Below are positions 16,474 through 26,084 of a DNA stretch of 64,000 bases, one piece after another; position 1 is the first letter of the stretch; each line of letters opens with the position of its first letter. The notes below the pieces were generated by a model that saw only the letters and a list, made by a program, of their open reading frames with translations, was not told the origin of the DNA and did no database searches. The translations under genes and the position numbers were made by a program. Origin of the DNA: Hymenobacter pini (GTDB taxonomy: Bacteria > Bacteroidota > Bacteroidia > Cytophagales > Hymenobacteraceae); contig NZ_JAIZZH010000001.1 in NCBI RefSeq assembly GCF_020421205.1, positions 806,001-870,000 on the forward strand, read 5' to 3'.

Positions 16474-18318
16474 ATGAAATCCGCATTCACTTTTCGGGCC
16501 GCACTGGCTGGGCTGGCCTTGGCGGGCAGCGTCGGAGCATTGGTTTCCTGCAAAGATTACCTCGATGTGGAGCCCGTGGCCCTGAACACCACGGCCTACA
16601 CCTTCAGCACCGTGGCCGGGGCTACGGCCGCCGTCATCGGGGCCTACGACCCGCTCTCGGGCGACCAGAGCTACGGCACCCGCGTGAGCATGTACTTCCC
16701 CTACGACTCCGACGAGATGATTGGCTCGGCGGGGGCGGCCGACGGGGCCCGGCGCAGCATTGCGCGCTACAAGTCGCTGCCCACCAACACGGAAATCACC
16801 AACCCCTGGAACACGCTGTACCAGGGCGTGGAGCGCAGCAACATCTGCATCCAGCAGATTCCGCAGATGGAGCTGTATACCAGCGGCGCTGCCGCCGATA
16901 CGGCCGCCCTGCACCGCCTGCACGGCGAGGCCCTCACGCTGCGGGCCCAGTACTACTTTGAGCTGATTCGGAACTGGGGCGACGTGCCGGCGCAGTTCAC
17001 GCCCTCGGTATCGGGCCAGGATTTCAACCTGCCCAACGCCGACCGCAACGCCACGCTCACCAAGCTGATTGCCGATTTACTGCAGGCCGAGAAGCTGGTA
17101 CCCTGGCGCACCAAAGCCGGGGCCGCCAGTGAGCGAATCACGAAGGGCGCGGTGAAGGCTCTGCGGGCCCGCCTGGCCCTGTATCGGGGTGGCTACTCGC
17201 TGAAGGACGCTCAGATGACGCGCCCCGCCGACTACCTCGATTACTACCGCATTGCCCGCGACGAGTGCGCCTCGCTGCTGGCCAACCGCGCGGAGCACAC
17301 CCTGAACGCCAGCTTCCTGGAGGTGTTCAAGAGCATCAACGAGCAACGCTCCGAGTCGGCCAACGAAATCATGTTCCAGGTGGGCATGGGCGGCTCCACG
17401 GCAGTGTCGGATAGCAAGCTGGGCTACTACAACGGGCCTCGTTTGAACGCCTCGCCCATCTATGGTTCCACGCAGGGCGCGGTAACGGTAGTGCCTACCT
17501 ACTTCTACGCCTTCGACTCGCTGGATGCCCGCCGCGACGTGACAATCACCACGTACAGCATCCCGGCTACCAACTTCCAGACCGGTGTGGCCCTGGGCGC
17601 CATTACCGACGGCAAGTTCCGCCGCGACTGGCACAATCCCGCCATTCCGGGCACCGGCAACTACCTGGGCTACAACTGGCCCCTCATCCGCTTCGCCGAT
17701 GTGCTGCTGATGTTTGCCGAAGCCGAAAACGAGCTGAACGGTCCCACCACGGCCGCCCAGAATGCCCTGCTGGAAGTACGCACCCGCGGCTTCGGCGGCA
17801 ACCGCACCCGCGCGCTGCTGGGCCTCGATCTGACCTCGAAAGCCAGCTTCTTCAACGCTATTGTAAATGAGCGGTACCTGGAGTTTGGGGGCGAAGGCAT
17901 CCGCAAGTACGATTTGCTACGCTGGAACCTGTTTGAGACCAAGCTGACCGAGGCCAAGGCCAATCTGCTGAAGCTGGCCCTGAACCAGGCCCCGTACCAG
18001 ACGGTGCCCCAGTACATGTACTTCAAAACGCCCACGGCCATTGGTACCATTCAGTGGGCCCGGTCGTTCTACCGGCCTTCACCCGCCGCCACGCCCGCTG
18101 GCACTACCCGCGTAAACTGGCGTCAGGCCATTGATGCCGCCTACATTGCCAACACCCGGCCCACCGGTACGTCGGCCACCGTGGGCACCACCACGGCCGC
18201 CAGCACCGGTACCGGCCTCGCCGCCGAGTACGTGCCCGGCATGGGTAAGGAACTCCTGCCCATCCCACAAAGCACCCTGGCCGCCGACCCGGCCCTGAAG
18301 CAGAATTTCGGCTACTAA
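16474..18318 (+). CDS. SusD/RagB-family surface lipoprotein
   Basis: A 614-aa lipoprotein with lipobox LVSC (Cys26) followed by KDYLDVEP, the usual start of mature SusD proteins. The SusD helical/TPR fold is indicated by LHGEALTLRAQYYFEL near 150, WPLIRFADVLLMFAEAENE and NERYLEFGGEGIRKYDLLRW. It caps the SusC pore and binds pectic oligosaccharides at the surface. A long inverted repeat follows its stop codon. Confidence 0.95.
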   Translation: MKSAFTFRAALAGLALAGSVGALVSCKDYLDVEPVALNTTAYTFSTVAGATAAVIGAYDPLSGDQSYGTRVSMYFPYDSDEMIGSAGAADGARRSIARYKSLPTNTEITNPWNTLYQGVERSNICIQQIPQMELYTSGAAADTAALHRLHGEALTLRAQYYFELIRNWGDVPAQFTPSVSGQDFNLPNADRNATLTKLIADLLQAEKLVPWRTKAGAASERITKGAVKALRARLALYRGGYSLKDAQMTRPADYLDYYRIARDECASLLANRAEHTLNASFLEVFKSINEQRSESANEIMFQVGMGGSTAVSDSKLGYYNGPRLNASPIYGSTQGAVTVVPTYFYAFDSLDARRDVTITTYSIPATNFQTGVALGAITDGKFRRDWHNPAIPGTGNYLGYNWPLIRFADVLLMFAEAENELNGPTTAAQNALLEVRTRGFGGNRTRALLGLDLTSKASFFNAIVNERYLEFGGEGIRKYDLLRWNLFETKLTEAKANLLKLALNQAPYQTVPQYMYFKTPTAIGTIQWARSFYRPSPAATPAGTTRVNWRQAIDAAYIANTRPTGTSATVGTTTAASTGTGLAAEYVPGMGKELLPIPQSTLAADPALKQNFGY

Positions 18319-18327
18319 ACACACCAG

Positions 18328-18478
18328 AACGTCATTCCGAGCAGCGCGAGGAATCTCGCGTGCTGACGTTGCTTCACTAGCCCAGGGTTTAAACCCTGGG
18401 CTACGGAGCGGCTGACGGTAGGATTACCACTGCAACCTCAGCACGCGAGATGCTTCGGCTGCGCCTCTGCATGACGTT
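18328..18478. repeat. Nested intergenic inverted repeat with central 26-bp palindrome
   Basis: Imperfect outer arms 18328-18366 and 18438-18478 flank a perfect 26-bp palindrome at 18378-18403 (TAGCCCAGGGTTT and its mirror). The arms share GTCAT...CGCGTGCTGA-type sequence, the style of a miniature REP/MITE element. It separates susD from the KdgF-like gene. Confidence 0.65.
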
Positions 18479-18516
18479 CCTTCCTGTCACTATTCACCTT
18501 ATCACCCCAATTCACC

Positions 18517-18825
18517 ATGAACAACAAAACCTGGCAAACCGTGGGGGAGGGCGTGCAGCGGCAGGTGCTGACCTACGGGCCGGACCTGATGCTGGTGAAA
18601 GTGCGCTTTGCGGCCGGTGGTGTTGGCACGCGCCATCAGCACGTGCACAGCCAGATTACCTACGTGGAAAGCGGGGTGTTCCGGTGCACGGTGGGGGAGG
18701 AGGAAGTGGTGCTGCGGGCCGGCGAAACATTTTACGCTGCGCCTTTGGTGTGGCACGGCGTGGAGTGCCTGGAAGCCGGCGTACTGCTGGATTCCTTTAG
18801 CCCGATGCGGGAAGATTTTGTGTAA
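18517..18825 (+). CDS. kdgF: KdgF-like cupin, unsaturated uronate converting
   Basis: A 102-aa single-domain cupin with the metal-binding pattern RHQHVH, then GVFRCTVGEEE, AGETFYAAPLVWHGVECLE and a conserved tail. Length, motif and context fit KdgF, which linearises 4,5-unsaturated galacturonate made by lyases and GH105 into 5-keto-4-deoxyuronate. The next enzymes of that branch (KduI, KduD) are not in this window. It is a likely operon partner of the CE8-PL10 gene, 24 bp downstream. Confidence 0.85.
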   Translation: MNNKTWQTVGEGVQRQVLTYGPDLMLVKVRFAAGGVGTRHQHVHSQITYVESGVFRCTVGEEEVVLRAGETFYAAPLVWHGVECLEAGVLLDSFSPMREDFV

Positions 18826-18849
18826 CTGCGGCGTTTGGCGCACCTGAGT

Positions 18850-21027
18850 ATGAAACGACTACTGACTTTGCTGTTCCTGCTGGTGGGGGTTGGGGAAATG
18901 GGAATCTTATCGGCCCAAGCCCAGCAGGTAACGGTGGCCGCGGATGGTTCGGGCGAGTTCCGGACCATCCAGGCGGCCATCAGCAGCCTCCCCGACGAGG
19001 CCAGCAAGCCCCGCACCATCTACATCAAAAACGGCACCTACCACGAAAAGGTGTACCTGGATAACAAGCAGAACCTGACCCTGAAAGGTCAGAGCGAAAA
19101 GGGCGTGGTGCTGACCTACAGCCAGGCCCGTGACGCCTGGCGCTGCGACCCGGCCGGCAGTACCGACGACTGGGGCGCGGCCACGCTGAACATGCGCAAC
19201 TCGCCGGACATCACGCTGGAAAACCTGACGGTGCTGAACCCTTACGGCTTTGAGGCTGCCGGCGACGTGCTGATTCCCTGCCCGCAGGAAGCCAGCGGGC
19301 AGCGCAAGGTGAGCAAAACCGGCCACCAGTTTGCCCTGCGCGCCATGCCTGGTACCACCCGCCTCACCGTGAAGCACTGCACCTTCCGGGCCTTGGGCGG
19401 CGACACCGTAAGCCCCTGGGACGTGGACGCCGGCCTGTACCTGTTTGAGGACTGCACTATGGAAGGCGGGGTGGATTTCTATTGCCCCCGAGGCTGGGCC
19501 TACGCCGAAAACTGCCGCTTCATCTGCCACAACCCCAACGCCGCCATCTGGCATGATGGCACCGGGGAAATAGACCAGAAAACGGTGCTGAAAAACTGCC
19601 GCTTCGAGGGCGACCCGAACTTCAAGCTGGGCCGCTTCCACCGCGAATCCCAGTTCTACCTCATCAACTGCCGCTTCGCCAAGGAAATGGCCGATGCCGA
19701 CATCTACTGGGCCCAGTCGGGGCCCGGAGCCCAGCAGTGGGGCCGCCGCGTGTATTACCAGAACTGCCACCGCGACGGGGGCGACTACGCCTGGCACCAG
19801 GACAACCTGAACACCGCCAAAGGCAGCCCGAAAGCCAAGCAAATCACCGCCGACTGGACGTTTGGGGGCCGCTGGTATCCGAAATCGAAGAAGCCCGCCA
19901 CGGTGGCCCTGAAGCCGTCTAACCTCAACCGGGACATGTTTACGGCCCTGCCTCGCCAAACCATTGTCTCGGCCGAAACCAGCAGGGCTGCTGCTTTACC
20001 GGCCGTGCCGGCGGGCTCGGTAGCGCCCGCTACGCCCGTGCGGGACTCGGTGGCCGACCGCATGCTGGTGTACCAGCGCACGGTGGGCGGCTGGCCTAAA
20101 ATGGTGAACGATGTGAAAGTGAAGTACGACCACCCACTCACGGCCGCTGAACGGGCTGCCACCCGCGACGACGCCGGCCGTAACGACGCCACCATCGACA
20201 ACGAGGCCACCACCCGCGAAATCCGCTACCTGGTGGCCACCTTCCGCAGCACTCAGAACCTGGCTTACAAAGCCGGTGCTGAAAAAGGCATCCGCTACCT
20301 GCTGCAGATGCAGTACCCCAACGGCGGCTTCCCGCAGTACTACCCCGACCTGAGCAGCTACCGCCACCAGATTACCTACAACGACGACGCTATGGTGCGG
20401 GCCCTGCTGGTGCTACGCGACGTGGCCCGGGGGGCCAACGGCTTCTCGGTGGTAGATGGGGCCCTGGTAGAACCCGCCAAAAAGGCTGTGGACCGGGGTA
20501 TCGACTGCATCCTGAAAACCCAGTACGTGCAGAACGGCCAGCTCACGGCGTGGTGCGCCCAGCACGATGAGAAAACCCTGCTGCCCGCCAAGGCCCGCGC
20601 CTTCGAGCTGGCCTCGCTCACCGGCATGGAAACCGTGAACATCGTGCGGTTTCTGATGGACACTGAAAGCCCCACGCCCGCCATCAAGAAGTCGATCGAA
20701 GCGGCGGTGGCCTGGCTGCAGGCCGTGAAGCTCACCGGCTACGCTATTAAAGATGTACCCGACCCCAAGCTGCCGAAGGGCTACGACCGGGTGATTGTGC
20801 CCGAAGCCGGCTCCACCATCTGGGCCCGCTTCTACGACCTCACCACCAACCAGCCTATCTACGTGGGCCGTGACTCAAAGCCGCACGCGGCCCTGTCGGA
20901 TATCGAGGTTGAGCGCCGCACCGGCTACGCTTACGCCGGTACCTGGCCCGAAAAACTGCTCAGCCGCGACTATCCGCGCTGGCAACAAAAATGGAATACT
21001 GCGGCCCCGGCTGCGCCTAAGCAATAA
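18850..21027 (+). CDS. Pectin methylesterase (CE8) fused to pectate lyase (PL10)
   Basis: A 725-aa secreted fusion; the ATG at 18850 (not the TTG at 18835) starts the signal peptide. Residues 26-360 are CE8: GSGEFRTIQAAI, a PMEI-type beta-helix, DAGLYLFEDC, and GGVDFYCPRG carrying the likely catalytic Asp. Residues 395-725 are PL10: VYQRTVGGWPKMVND, TIDNEATTREIRYL, YPNGGFPQYYPDLSSYRHQITYNDDAM and the Arg/Trp-rich end. The order matches chemistry, since demethylation creates the pectate cut by PL10. Its unsaturated products feed GH105 and KdgF. Confidence 0.92.
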   Translation: MKRLLTLLFLLVGVGEMGILSAQAQQVTVAADGSGEFRTIQAAISSLPDEASKPRTIYIKNGTYHEKVYLDNKQNLTLKGQSEKGVVLTYSQARDAWRCDPAGSTDDWGAATLNMRNSPDITLENLTVLNPYGFEAAGDVLIPCPQEASGQRKVSKTGHQFALRAMPGTTRLTVKHCTFRALGGDTVSPWDVDAGLYLFEDCTMEGGVDFYCPRGWAYAENCRFICHNPNAAIWHDGTGEIDQKTVLKNCRFEGDPNFKLGRFHRESQFYLINCRFAKEMADADIYWAQSGPGAQQWGRRVYYQNCHRDGGDYAWHQDNLNTAKGSPKAKQITADWTFGGRWYPKSKKPATVALKPSNLNRDMFTALPRQTIVSAETSRAAALPAVPAGSVAPATPVRDSVADRMLVYQRTVGGWPKMVNDVKVKYDHPLTAAERAATRDDAGRNDATIDNEATTREIRYLVATFRSTQNLAYKAGAEKGIRYLLQMQYPNGGFPQYYPDLSSYRHQITYNDDAMVRALLVLRDVARGANGFSVVDGALVEPAKKAVDRGIDCILKTQYVQNGQLTAWCAQHDEKTLLPAKARAFELASLTGMETVNIVRFLMDTESPTPAIKKSIEAAVAWLQAVKLTGYAIKDVPDPKLPKGYDRVIVPEAGSTIWARFYDLTTNQPIYVGRDSKPHAALSDIEVERRTGYAYAGTWPEKLLSRDYPRWQQKWNTAAPAAPKQ

Positions 21028-21038
21028 CGGTTTTTCTC

Positions 21039-22565
21039 ATGCCGCAACTATCCACCCAGCTACTCTCCCAGGCGCCCACCGGGAACGTGCAACTCCCCCC
21101 GGCCAGCCTGCTGGCCCTGCCCGAAAAGGTGCTGCAATTTGGCACCGGCGTGCTGCTGCGCGGCTTGCCCGATTACCTCATCGACAAAGCCAACCGCCAA
21201 GGCATCTTCAACGGCCGTATTGTGGTAGTGAAAAGCACCGACGGCGGCGACATCGACGCGTTCCGCCGCCAGGACGGCTTGTACACGCTCGGCATCCGGG
21301 GCATTGAAGATGGCCGTGAGGTATCCGAAAACGTGGTGTGCTCGGCCATCAGCCGGGTGCTGTCGGCCAAAAGCCAGTGGGCCGACATTCTGGCTTGTGC
21401 CGCCAACCCCGAACTGATGGTAGTCATTTCCAACACCACGGAAGTGGGTATTCAACTGGTATCTGACGACATCACCCAATGGCCGCCCCAGTCGTTTCCG
21501 GGTAAGCTGCTGGCGTTTCTGCTGGCCCGCTACCGCGCGTTTTCGGGCGACAAATCCAAAGGCTTGGTGATTGTGCCCACCGAGCTGATTCCGGATAACG
21601 GTACCAAGCTGGAAAGCATTCTGCTGGAACAAGCTCACCGCAACGGCCTCAGTGCCGAGTTTATCGACTGGCTGGAAACCGCCAACCAAGTGTGCAATTC
21701 CCTGGTAGACCGCATTGTGCCCGGCCGCCCCGATGCCGCCACGCAGGCCGCGTTGGAAGCCGAGCTAGGCTACGAGGATGAGCTGCTGACCATGTCGGAG
21801 GTGTACACGCTGTGGGCCATTGAGGGCGATGCGCGCGTGAAAAGCGTGCTGAGCTTTGAGCAGGCCGACGCCGGCGTAGTAGTGCAGCCCGACATCAACC
21901 TGTTCCGGGAGTTGAAGCTGCGCCTGCTCAACGGTACCCACACGCTCAGCTGCGGGCTGGCTTTCCTGGCCGGTTTCCCCACGGTGCGTGAGGCTATGGA
22001 CGATGCCGACGTGGCGAGCTTCATTCACAACCTGATGCTGGGCGACCTACTGCCGGGCATCCCATACGCGGTGGATGCCAAAACCGGGCAGCGCTTCGGC
22101 ATGCAGGTGCTGGACCGGTTCCGCAACCCGGCTATTGAGCACCGCTGGCTGTCCATCAGCATGAACTACACGGCCAAGCTGCAGATGCGCTGCGTGCCTA
22201 CGCTGCTGCACTACTACCGGCAGCTGCGCGCCGTGCCGCACTACATGGCTTTGGGTGTTGCCGCCTACCTGCGCTTCATGCGCGCCGAGCGGGAAGAGCA
22301 AGGCGTATGGTACGGCGAAGTAAACGGCCAGGAATACCCCATTCAGGACGAAAAAGCCAGCTACTACGCCGGCCTCTGGCAACGTCTGGAGCCTGCCGAG
22401 CTGACGCGCACCGTGCTGCACAACCAAGCCCTTTGGGGCCACGACCTGCTAGCCCTGCCCGGCTTTGCCGACTGTGTAACCCGTTACTTGGAGCAGCTGT
22501 TGGACCAGGGCGCCCGCGCCACCGTGGCCCAGGCCCTCAACCGAAAGACGGTGGTAGCTGGCTAA
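21039..22565 (+). CDS. uxaB: Tagaturonate reductase / altronate oxidoreductase
   Basis: A 508-aa member of the mannitol dehydrogenase family. The Rossmann start QFGTGVLLRGLPDYLID, the NTTEVG motif and the C-terminal helical domain with LNGTHTLSCGLAFLAG match UxaB. It reduces D-tagaturonate to D-altronate with NADH in the cytoplasm. It lies 11 bp after the CE8-PL10 gene and 63 bp before uxaA, in operon-like spacing. Confidence 0.93.
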   Translation: MPQLSTQLLSQAPTGNVQLPPASLLALPEKVLQFGTGVLLRGLPDYLIDKANRQGIFNGRIVVVKSTDGGDIDAFRRQDGLYTLGIRGIEDGREVSENVVCSAISRVLSAKSQWADILACAANPELMVVISNTTEVGIQLVSDDITQWPPQSFPGKLLAFLLARYRAFSGDKSKGLVIVPTELIPDNGTKLESILLEQAHRNGLSAEFIDWLETANQVCNSLVDRIVPGRPDAATQAALEAELGYEDELLTMSEVYTLWAIEGDARVKSVLSFEQADAGVVVQPDINLFRELKLRLLNGTHTLSCGLAFLAGFPTVREAMDDADVASFIHNLMLGDLLPGIPYAVDAKTGQRFGMQVLDRFRNPAIEHRWLSISMNYTAKLQMRCVPTLLHYYRQLRAVPHYMALGVAAYLRFMRAEREEQGVWYGEVNGQEYPIQDEKASYYAGLWQRLEPAELTRTVLHNQALWGHDLLALPGFADCVTRYLEQLLDQGARATVAQALNRKTVVAG

Positions 22566-22628
22566 CAGCTGAAACTGCTCTGAACTCATGACTTAAAATA
22601 CTAACAGCCGCCTGCTGTTAGCCCCAAT

Positions 22629-24284
22629 ATGAAGCACCTGGTAGCTAAAATTCACCCCGACGATAATGTGCTGGTTGCCCTCCAGGATTTGCCCATCGGC
22701 ACGCCCGTCACCTGGGAAGGCACCACCGTTACCACTACCGCCCGCATACCCGCCAAGCACAAGCTGGCCCTGCAATTTCTCGCCCCCGGCGACCCGGTGC
22801 ACATGTACGGGGTGCTGGTAGGCAAAGCCGCCGCCGCCATTGAAACCGGCGGGCTGCTTACCACCAGCAACATCCGCCACGCCACCGACAGCTACGACGA
22901 GCACCAGCAGCGCCGCCAGGAGTGGCCCATGCCCGACGTAAGCCAGTGGCAGGAGCGCACTTTCATGGGCTACCACCGCGCCGATGGCAGCGTGGGTACG
23001 GCCAACTACTGGCTGGTTATTCCGCTGGTGTTTTGCGAGAACCGCAACATTCAGGTATTGGAAGAAGCTTTGGTGAATGACCTGGGGTACGCCCGTCGCA
23101 AAAGCTACCAGCCCCAAACCCAGGAGTTGATTTCGTTGATGCAGGCCGGCAAATCGGTGGAGGAAATTCTGGCCACCGACCTGCACTCCGCCGAAAACGG
23201 CCAGCACAAACCTCGCCTGTTCCCCAACGTGGATGGTATCCGGTTCCTCACGCACGAGGGCGGCTGCGGCGGTATCCGGCAAGATGCCCAAACCTTGTGC
23301 GGGCTATTGGCCGGTTACATCACCCACCCCAACGTGGCCGGCGCTACGGTACTCAGCCTGGGTTGCCAGAACGCGCAGGTGAGCATGCTGCAGGATGAAA
23401 TCAACAAGCGCAGCCCCCACGGTTTCCAGAAGCCCCTCTACATTCTGGAGCAGCAGAAAATTGGCACCGAGGAAGCCTTGGTCAGCACGGCCCTGCGCCA
23501 GACGTTTGCCGGCCTGATGCTGGCCAACCAGCAAACCCGCCAGCCGGCCCCGCTCAACAAGCTGTGCATTGGGCTGGAGTGCGGCGGCTCTGATGGCTTC
23601 TCCGGCATTTCGGCCAACCCCGCCGTGGGCCACGTCTCCGATTTGTTGGTGGCCCTGGGTGGCTCCGTTATTCTGGCCGAATTCCCCGAACTCTGCGGGG
23701 TGGAGCAGGAATTGGTGGACCGTAGCGTGGATACAGCCACGGCCGAGCGGTTCAGCTCCCTCATGAAAGCCTACGGCGACTCCGCCGTGGCAGTGGGCTC
23801 GGGCTTCGACATGAATCCCTCGCCTGGCAACATCCGGGACGGGCTGATTACCGACGCCATGAAATCGGCTGGGGCGGCCCGCAAGGGTGGTTCCTCCCCG
23901 GTAGTGGCCGTGCTCGACTACCCCGAGTCCGTGACCAAGCCCGGCCTCAACCTGCTCTGCACTCCCGGCAACGACGTGGAATCCACCACGGCCGAAGTGG
24001 GCTCGGGCGCGACGGTGGTGCTGTTTACTACCGGGCTGGGCACGCCCACCGGCAACCCCATTGCCCCGGTAGTCAAAATCAGCAGCAACACGGCTTTGGC
24101 CCAGCGCATGCCCGATATCATCGACCTGAACACCGGCACTGTCATCGACGGGGAAGAAACCATTGAGCAGGCCGGCGCCCGTATCCTTGACTACGTGGTG
24201 CGCGTGGCCAGCGGGGAGGAGGTTGCCGCCGTGCGCCACGGCCAAACCGACTTTATTCCCTGGAAACGGGGTGTCTCTTTATAG
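22629..24284 (+). CDS. uxaA: Altronate dehydratase
   Basis: A 551-aa protein with an N-terminal SAF domain (residues 1-95) and a C-terminal UxaA/GarD domain marked by GYHRADGSVGTANYW, EGGCGGIRQD, LGCQNAQ, GLECGGSDGFSGISANPA and CTPGNDVESTT. It dehydrates D-altronate to 2-keto-3-deoxygluconate. Conserved Cys/His residues fit an iron-dependent enzyme. The stop codon forms the first bases of an inverted repeat. Confidence 0.95.
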   Translation: MKHLVAKIHPDDNVLVALQDLPIGTPVTWEGTTVTTTARIPAKHKLALQFLAPGDPVHMYGVLVGKAAAAIETGGLLTTSNIRHATDSYDEHQQRRQEWPMPDVSQWQERTFMGYHRADGSVGTANYWLVIPLVFCENRNIQVLEEALVNDLGYARRKSYQPQTQELISLMQAGKSVEEILATDLHSAENGQHKPRLFPNVDGIRFLTHEGGCGGIRQDAQTLCGLLAGYITHPNVAGATVLSLGCQNAQVSMLQDEINKRSPHGFQKPLYILEQQKIGTEEALVSTALRQTFAGLMLANQQTRQPAPLNKLCIGLECGGSDGFSGISANPAVGHVSDLLVALGGSVILAEFPELCGVEQELVDRSVDTATAERFSSLMKAYGDSAVAVGSGFDMNPSPGNIRDGLITDAMKSAGAARKGGSSPVVAVLDYPESVTKPGLNLLCTPGNDVESTTAEVGSGATVVLFTTGLGTPTGNPIAPVVKISSNTALAQRMPDIIDLNTGTVIDGEETIEQAGARILDYVVRVASGEEVAAVRHGQTDFIPWKRGVSL

Positions 24285-24362
24285 TTTCTATTTGCTGGTT
24301 TCTGGTTGAGAATAGCAGCAGGAGCCCCAAACTAGCAACCAGAAACCAGCAACTAGAAACCA
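24282..24362. repeat. Stop-anchored inverted repeat, copy 1
   Basis: Arms 24282-24307 and 24337-24362 are inverted copies with one or two mismatches. The unit AACCAGAAACCAGC seen here also makes a tandem array at 27134-27175. The left arm begins with the uxaA stop TAG. Confidence 0.7.
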
Positions 24363-24390
24363 CTAACCAATCACCTCCGGATACCGGAAT

Positions 24391-24402
24391 CGTTTGCGTA
24401 GA
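24391..24402 (+). promoter_or_regulatory. Diverged LacI-type box upstream of uxaC
   Basis: CGTTTGCGTAGA keeps the left half and centre of the boxes at 7066 and 12959; the right half is degenerate. A TACCTTTA promoter-like string follows at 24453-24460. Confidence 0.45.
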
Positions 24403-24514
24403 AAAAAACGGTTTTAGTCCTTTCAAAAGGCGCTTGGCCTTCCTGAGGCCGGTACCTTTACCCTCCACCTACTCTTTTGCTTCTGAGGCTCCCGCCCCAT
24501 TTTCTTAGCTGACT

Positions 24515-25951
24515 ATGAAGCCCTTCCTCAACGACGATTTTCTGCTGCAAACCGAAACGGCCCGCACGCTCTACCGCGAGTATGCTCAGCAGATGCCCAT
24601 CATCGACTACCACAACCACCTGCTACCCGGACAGATTGCCGAGGACAAGCAGTTTGTGAATATCACCCAGGTGTGGCTCTACGGCGACCATTATAAGTGG
24701 CGGGCCATGCGGACCAACGGCGTCCCGGAGCGCTACATCACTGGCGACGCTTCCGACTGGGAGAAGTTTGAGAAGTGGGCCGAAACCGTGCCCCAAACCG
24801 TGCGCAACCCCCTCTACCACTGGACGCACTTGGAGCTGCAGCGTTACTTCGGCATCACGGAGCTGCTGAGCACGGCCTCAGCCCGACGCATCTACGACCA
24901 GTGTAATGCCCTGCTGCAAGCCCCCGAGTACTCGGTACGCAATCTGCTGCGCAAGATGAATGTAGAGGCCCTCTGCACCACTGACGACCCGGCCGACTCC
25001 CTGGAGCATCACCGTGCCCTGCAGGCCAGTGGCTTCGAAATTCAGGTGCTGCCCACGTTCCGCCCCGATAAGGCTATGGCCGTGGAAGATGCTGCCAGCT
25101 ACAACGCCTACTTGGATAAACTGGGCCAGTCGGCGGCCGTGGATATTCAAACCTACCACGACCTGCAAACCGCCCTGCGCCTGCGCCACGACTACTTCGC
25201 GGCCCTGGGCTGCCGTCTTTCCGACCATGGCCTGGAGCAGATGTACGCCGCCGACTACACCGACGCGGAAATCAACGACATCTTTTTGAAGATTCGGGGA
25301 GGGGAGGAGCTGAGCCCGGCCGAAGTGCTGCAGTTTAAATCGGCTATGCTGGTGCTGCTGGCCGAAATGGACTGGGAGAAAGGCTGGACCCAGCAGTTTC
25401 ACCTGGGCGCATTGCGCAACAACAACTCTCGCATGCTGCGCCAACTCGGCCCCGATACCGGCTGGGACTCCATCGGCGACTTCTCGCAGGCCCGGGCGCT
25501 GTCCAGCTTCCTCAACCGCCTCGATTCGCAGGACAAGCTGGCCAAAACTATCCTCTACAACCTCAATCCCGCCGACAACGAGCTGATGGCCACCATGGTG
25601 GGCAACTTCAACGACGGCTCGGTGGCCGGCAAGGTGCAGTTTGGTTCCGGCTGGTGGTTCCTGGACCAGAAGGACGGGATGGAAAAGCAAATCAACGCCC
25701 TAAGCAACATGGGCCTGCTGAGCCGCTTCGTAGGCATGCTCACCGATTCGCGCAGCTTCCTCTCATACCCCCGCCACGAGTATTTCCGCCGGGTGCTCTG
25801 CAACTTGTTCGGCACCGACGTGGAAAACGGCGAGCTGCCTGCCGATATGGAGCTGCTGGGCAGCATCGTGCAGAACATTTGCTACCACAACGCCAAGGCG
25901 TATTTTGGCTTCGAGAAAGTAGCGGCAGAAGCGGCGTCGGTGGCGGTGTAA
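24515..25951 (+). CDS. uxaC: Uronate isomerase
   Basis: A 478-aa amidohydrolase-fold enzyme with the N-terminal metal motif IIDYHNHL, the region WLYGDHYKWRAMRTNGV, the C-terminal LTDSRSFLSYPRHEYFRR and the end ICYHNAKAYFGF typical of UxaC. It converts D-galacturonate to D-tagaturonate (or D-glucuronate to D-fructuronate), the first cytoplasmic step. It has its own upstream box and a hairpin after the stop, so it can be transcribed separately from uxaBA. Confidence 0.95.
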   Translation: MKPFLNDDFLLQTETARTLYREYAQQMPIIDYHNHLLPGQIAEDKQFVNITQVWLYGDHYKWRAMRTNGVPERYITGDASDWEKFEKWAETVPQTVRNPLYHWTHLELQRYFGITELLSTASARRIYDQCNALLQAPEYSVRNLLRKMNVEALCTTDDPADSLEHHRALQASGFEIQVLPTFRPDKAMAVEDAASYNAYLDKLGQSAAVDIQTYHDLQTALRLRHDYFAALGCRLSDHGLEQMYAADYTDAEINDIFLKIRGGEELSPAEVLQFKSAMLVLLAEMDWEKGWTQQFHLGALRNNNSRMLRQLGPDTGWDSIGDFSQARALSSFLNRLDSQDKLAKTILYNLNPADNELMATMVGNFNDGSVAGKVQFGSGWWFLDQKDGMEKQINALSNMGLLSRFVGMLTDSRSFLSYPRHEYFRRVLCNLFGTDVENGELPADMELLGSIVQNICYHNAKAYFGFEKVAAEAASVAV

Positions 25952-25959
25952 GTAAAAAA

Positions 25960-25980
25960 GCAGCCCGAAAACTGGGCTGC
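25960..25980. terminator. Hairpin after uxaC
   Basis: Stem GCAGCCC/GGGCTGC (25960-25966, 25974-25980) with a 7-nt loop. An A-run precedes it and no T-run follows, so it is a weak terminator for uxaC on the + strand. Confidence 0.4.
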
Positions 25981-26018
25981 TACCTAAAGTCCAAGCATCT
26001 TTACCAACTCACCACAAT

Positions 26019-26030
26019 CGATTGTGTAAA
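26019..26030 (+). promoter_or_regulatory. Possible LacI-type box upstream of kdgK
   Basis: CGATTGTGTAAA resembles the locus consensus CGTTTGCrCAAA at 9 of 12 positions and lies 55 bp before the start codon. It is the weakest of the four sites. Confidence 0.35.
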
Positions 26031-26084
26031 TAAAGGCTAATTTTCACGCCAACTGCCTCGCACAATCAACGGAAGTCGCCCAAC

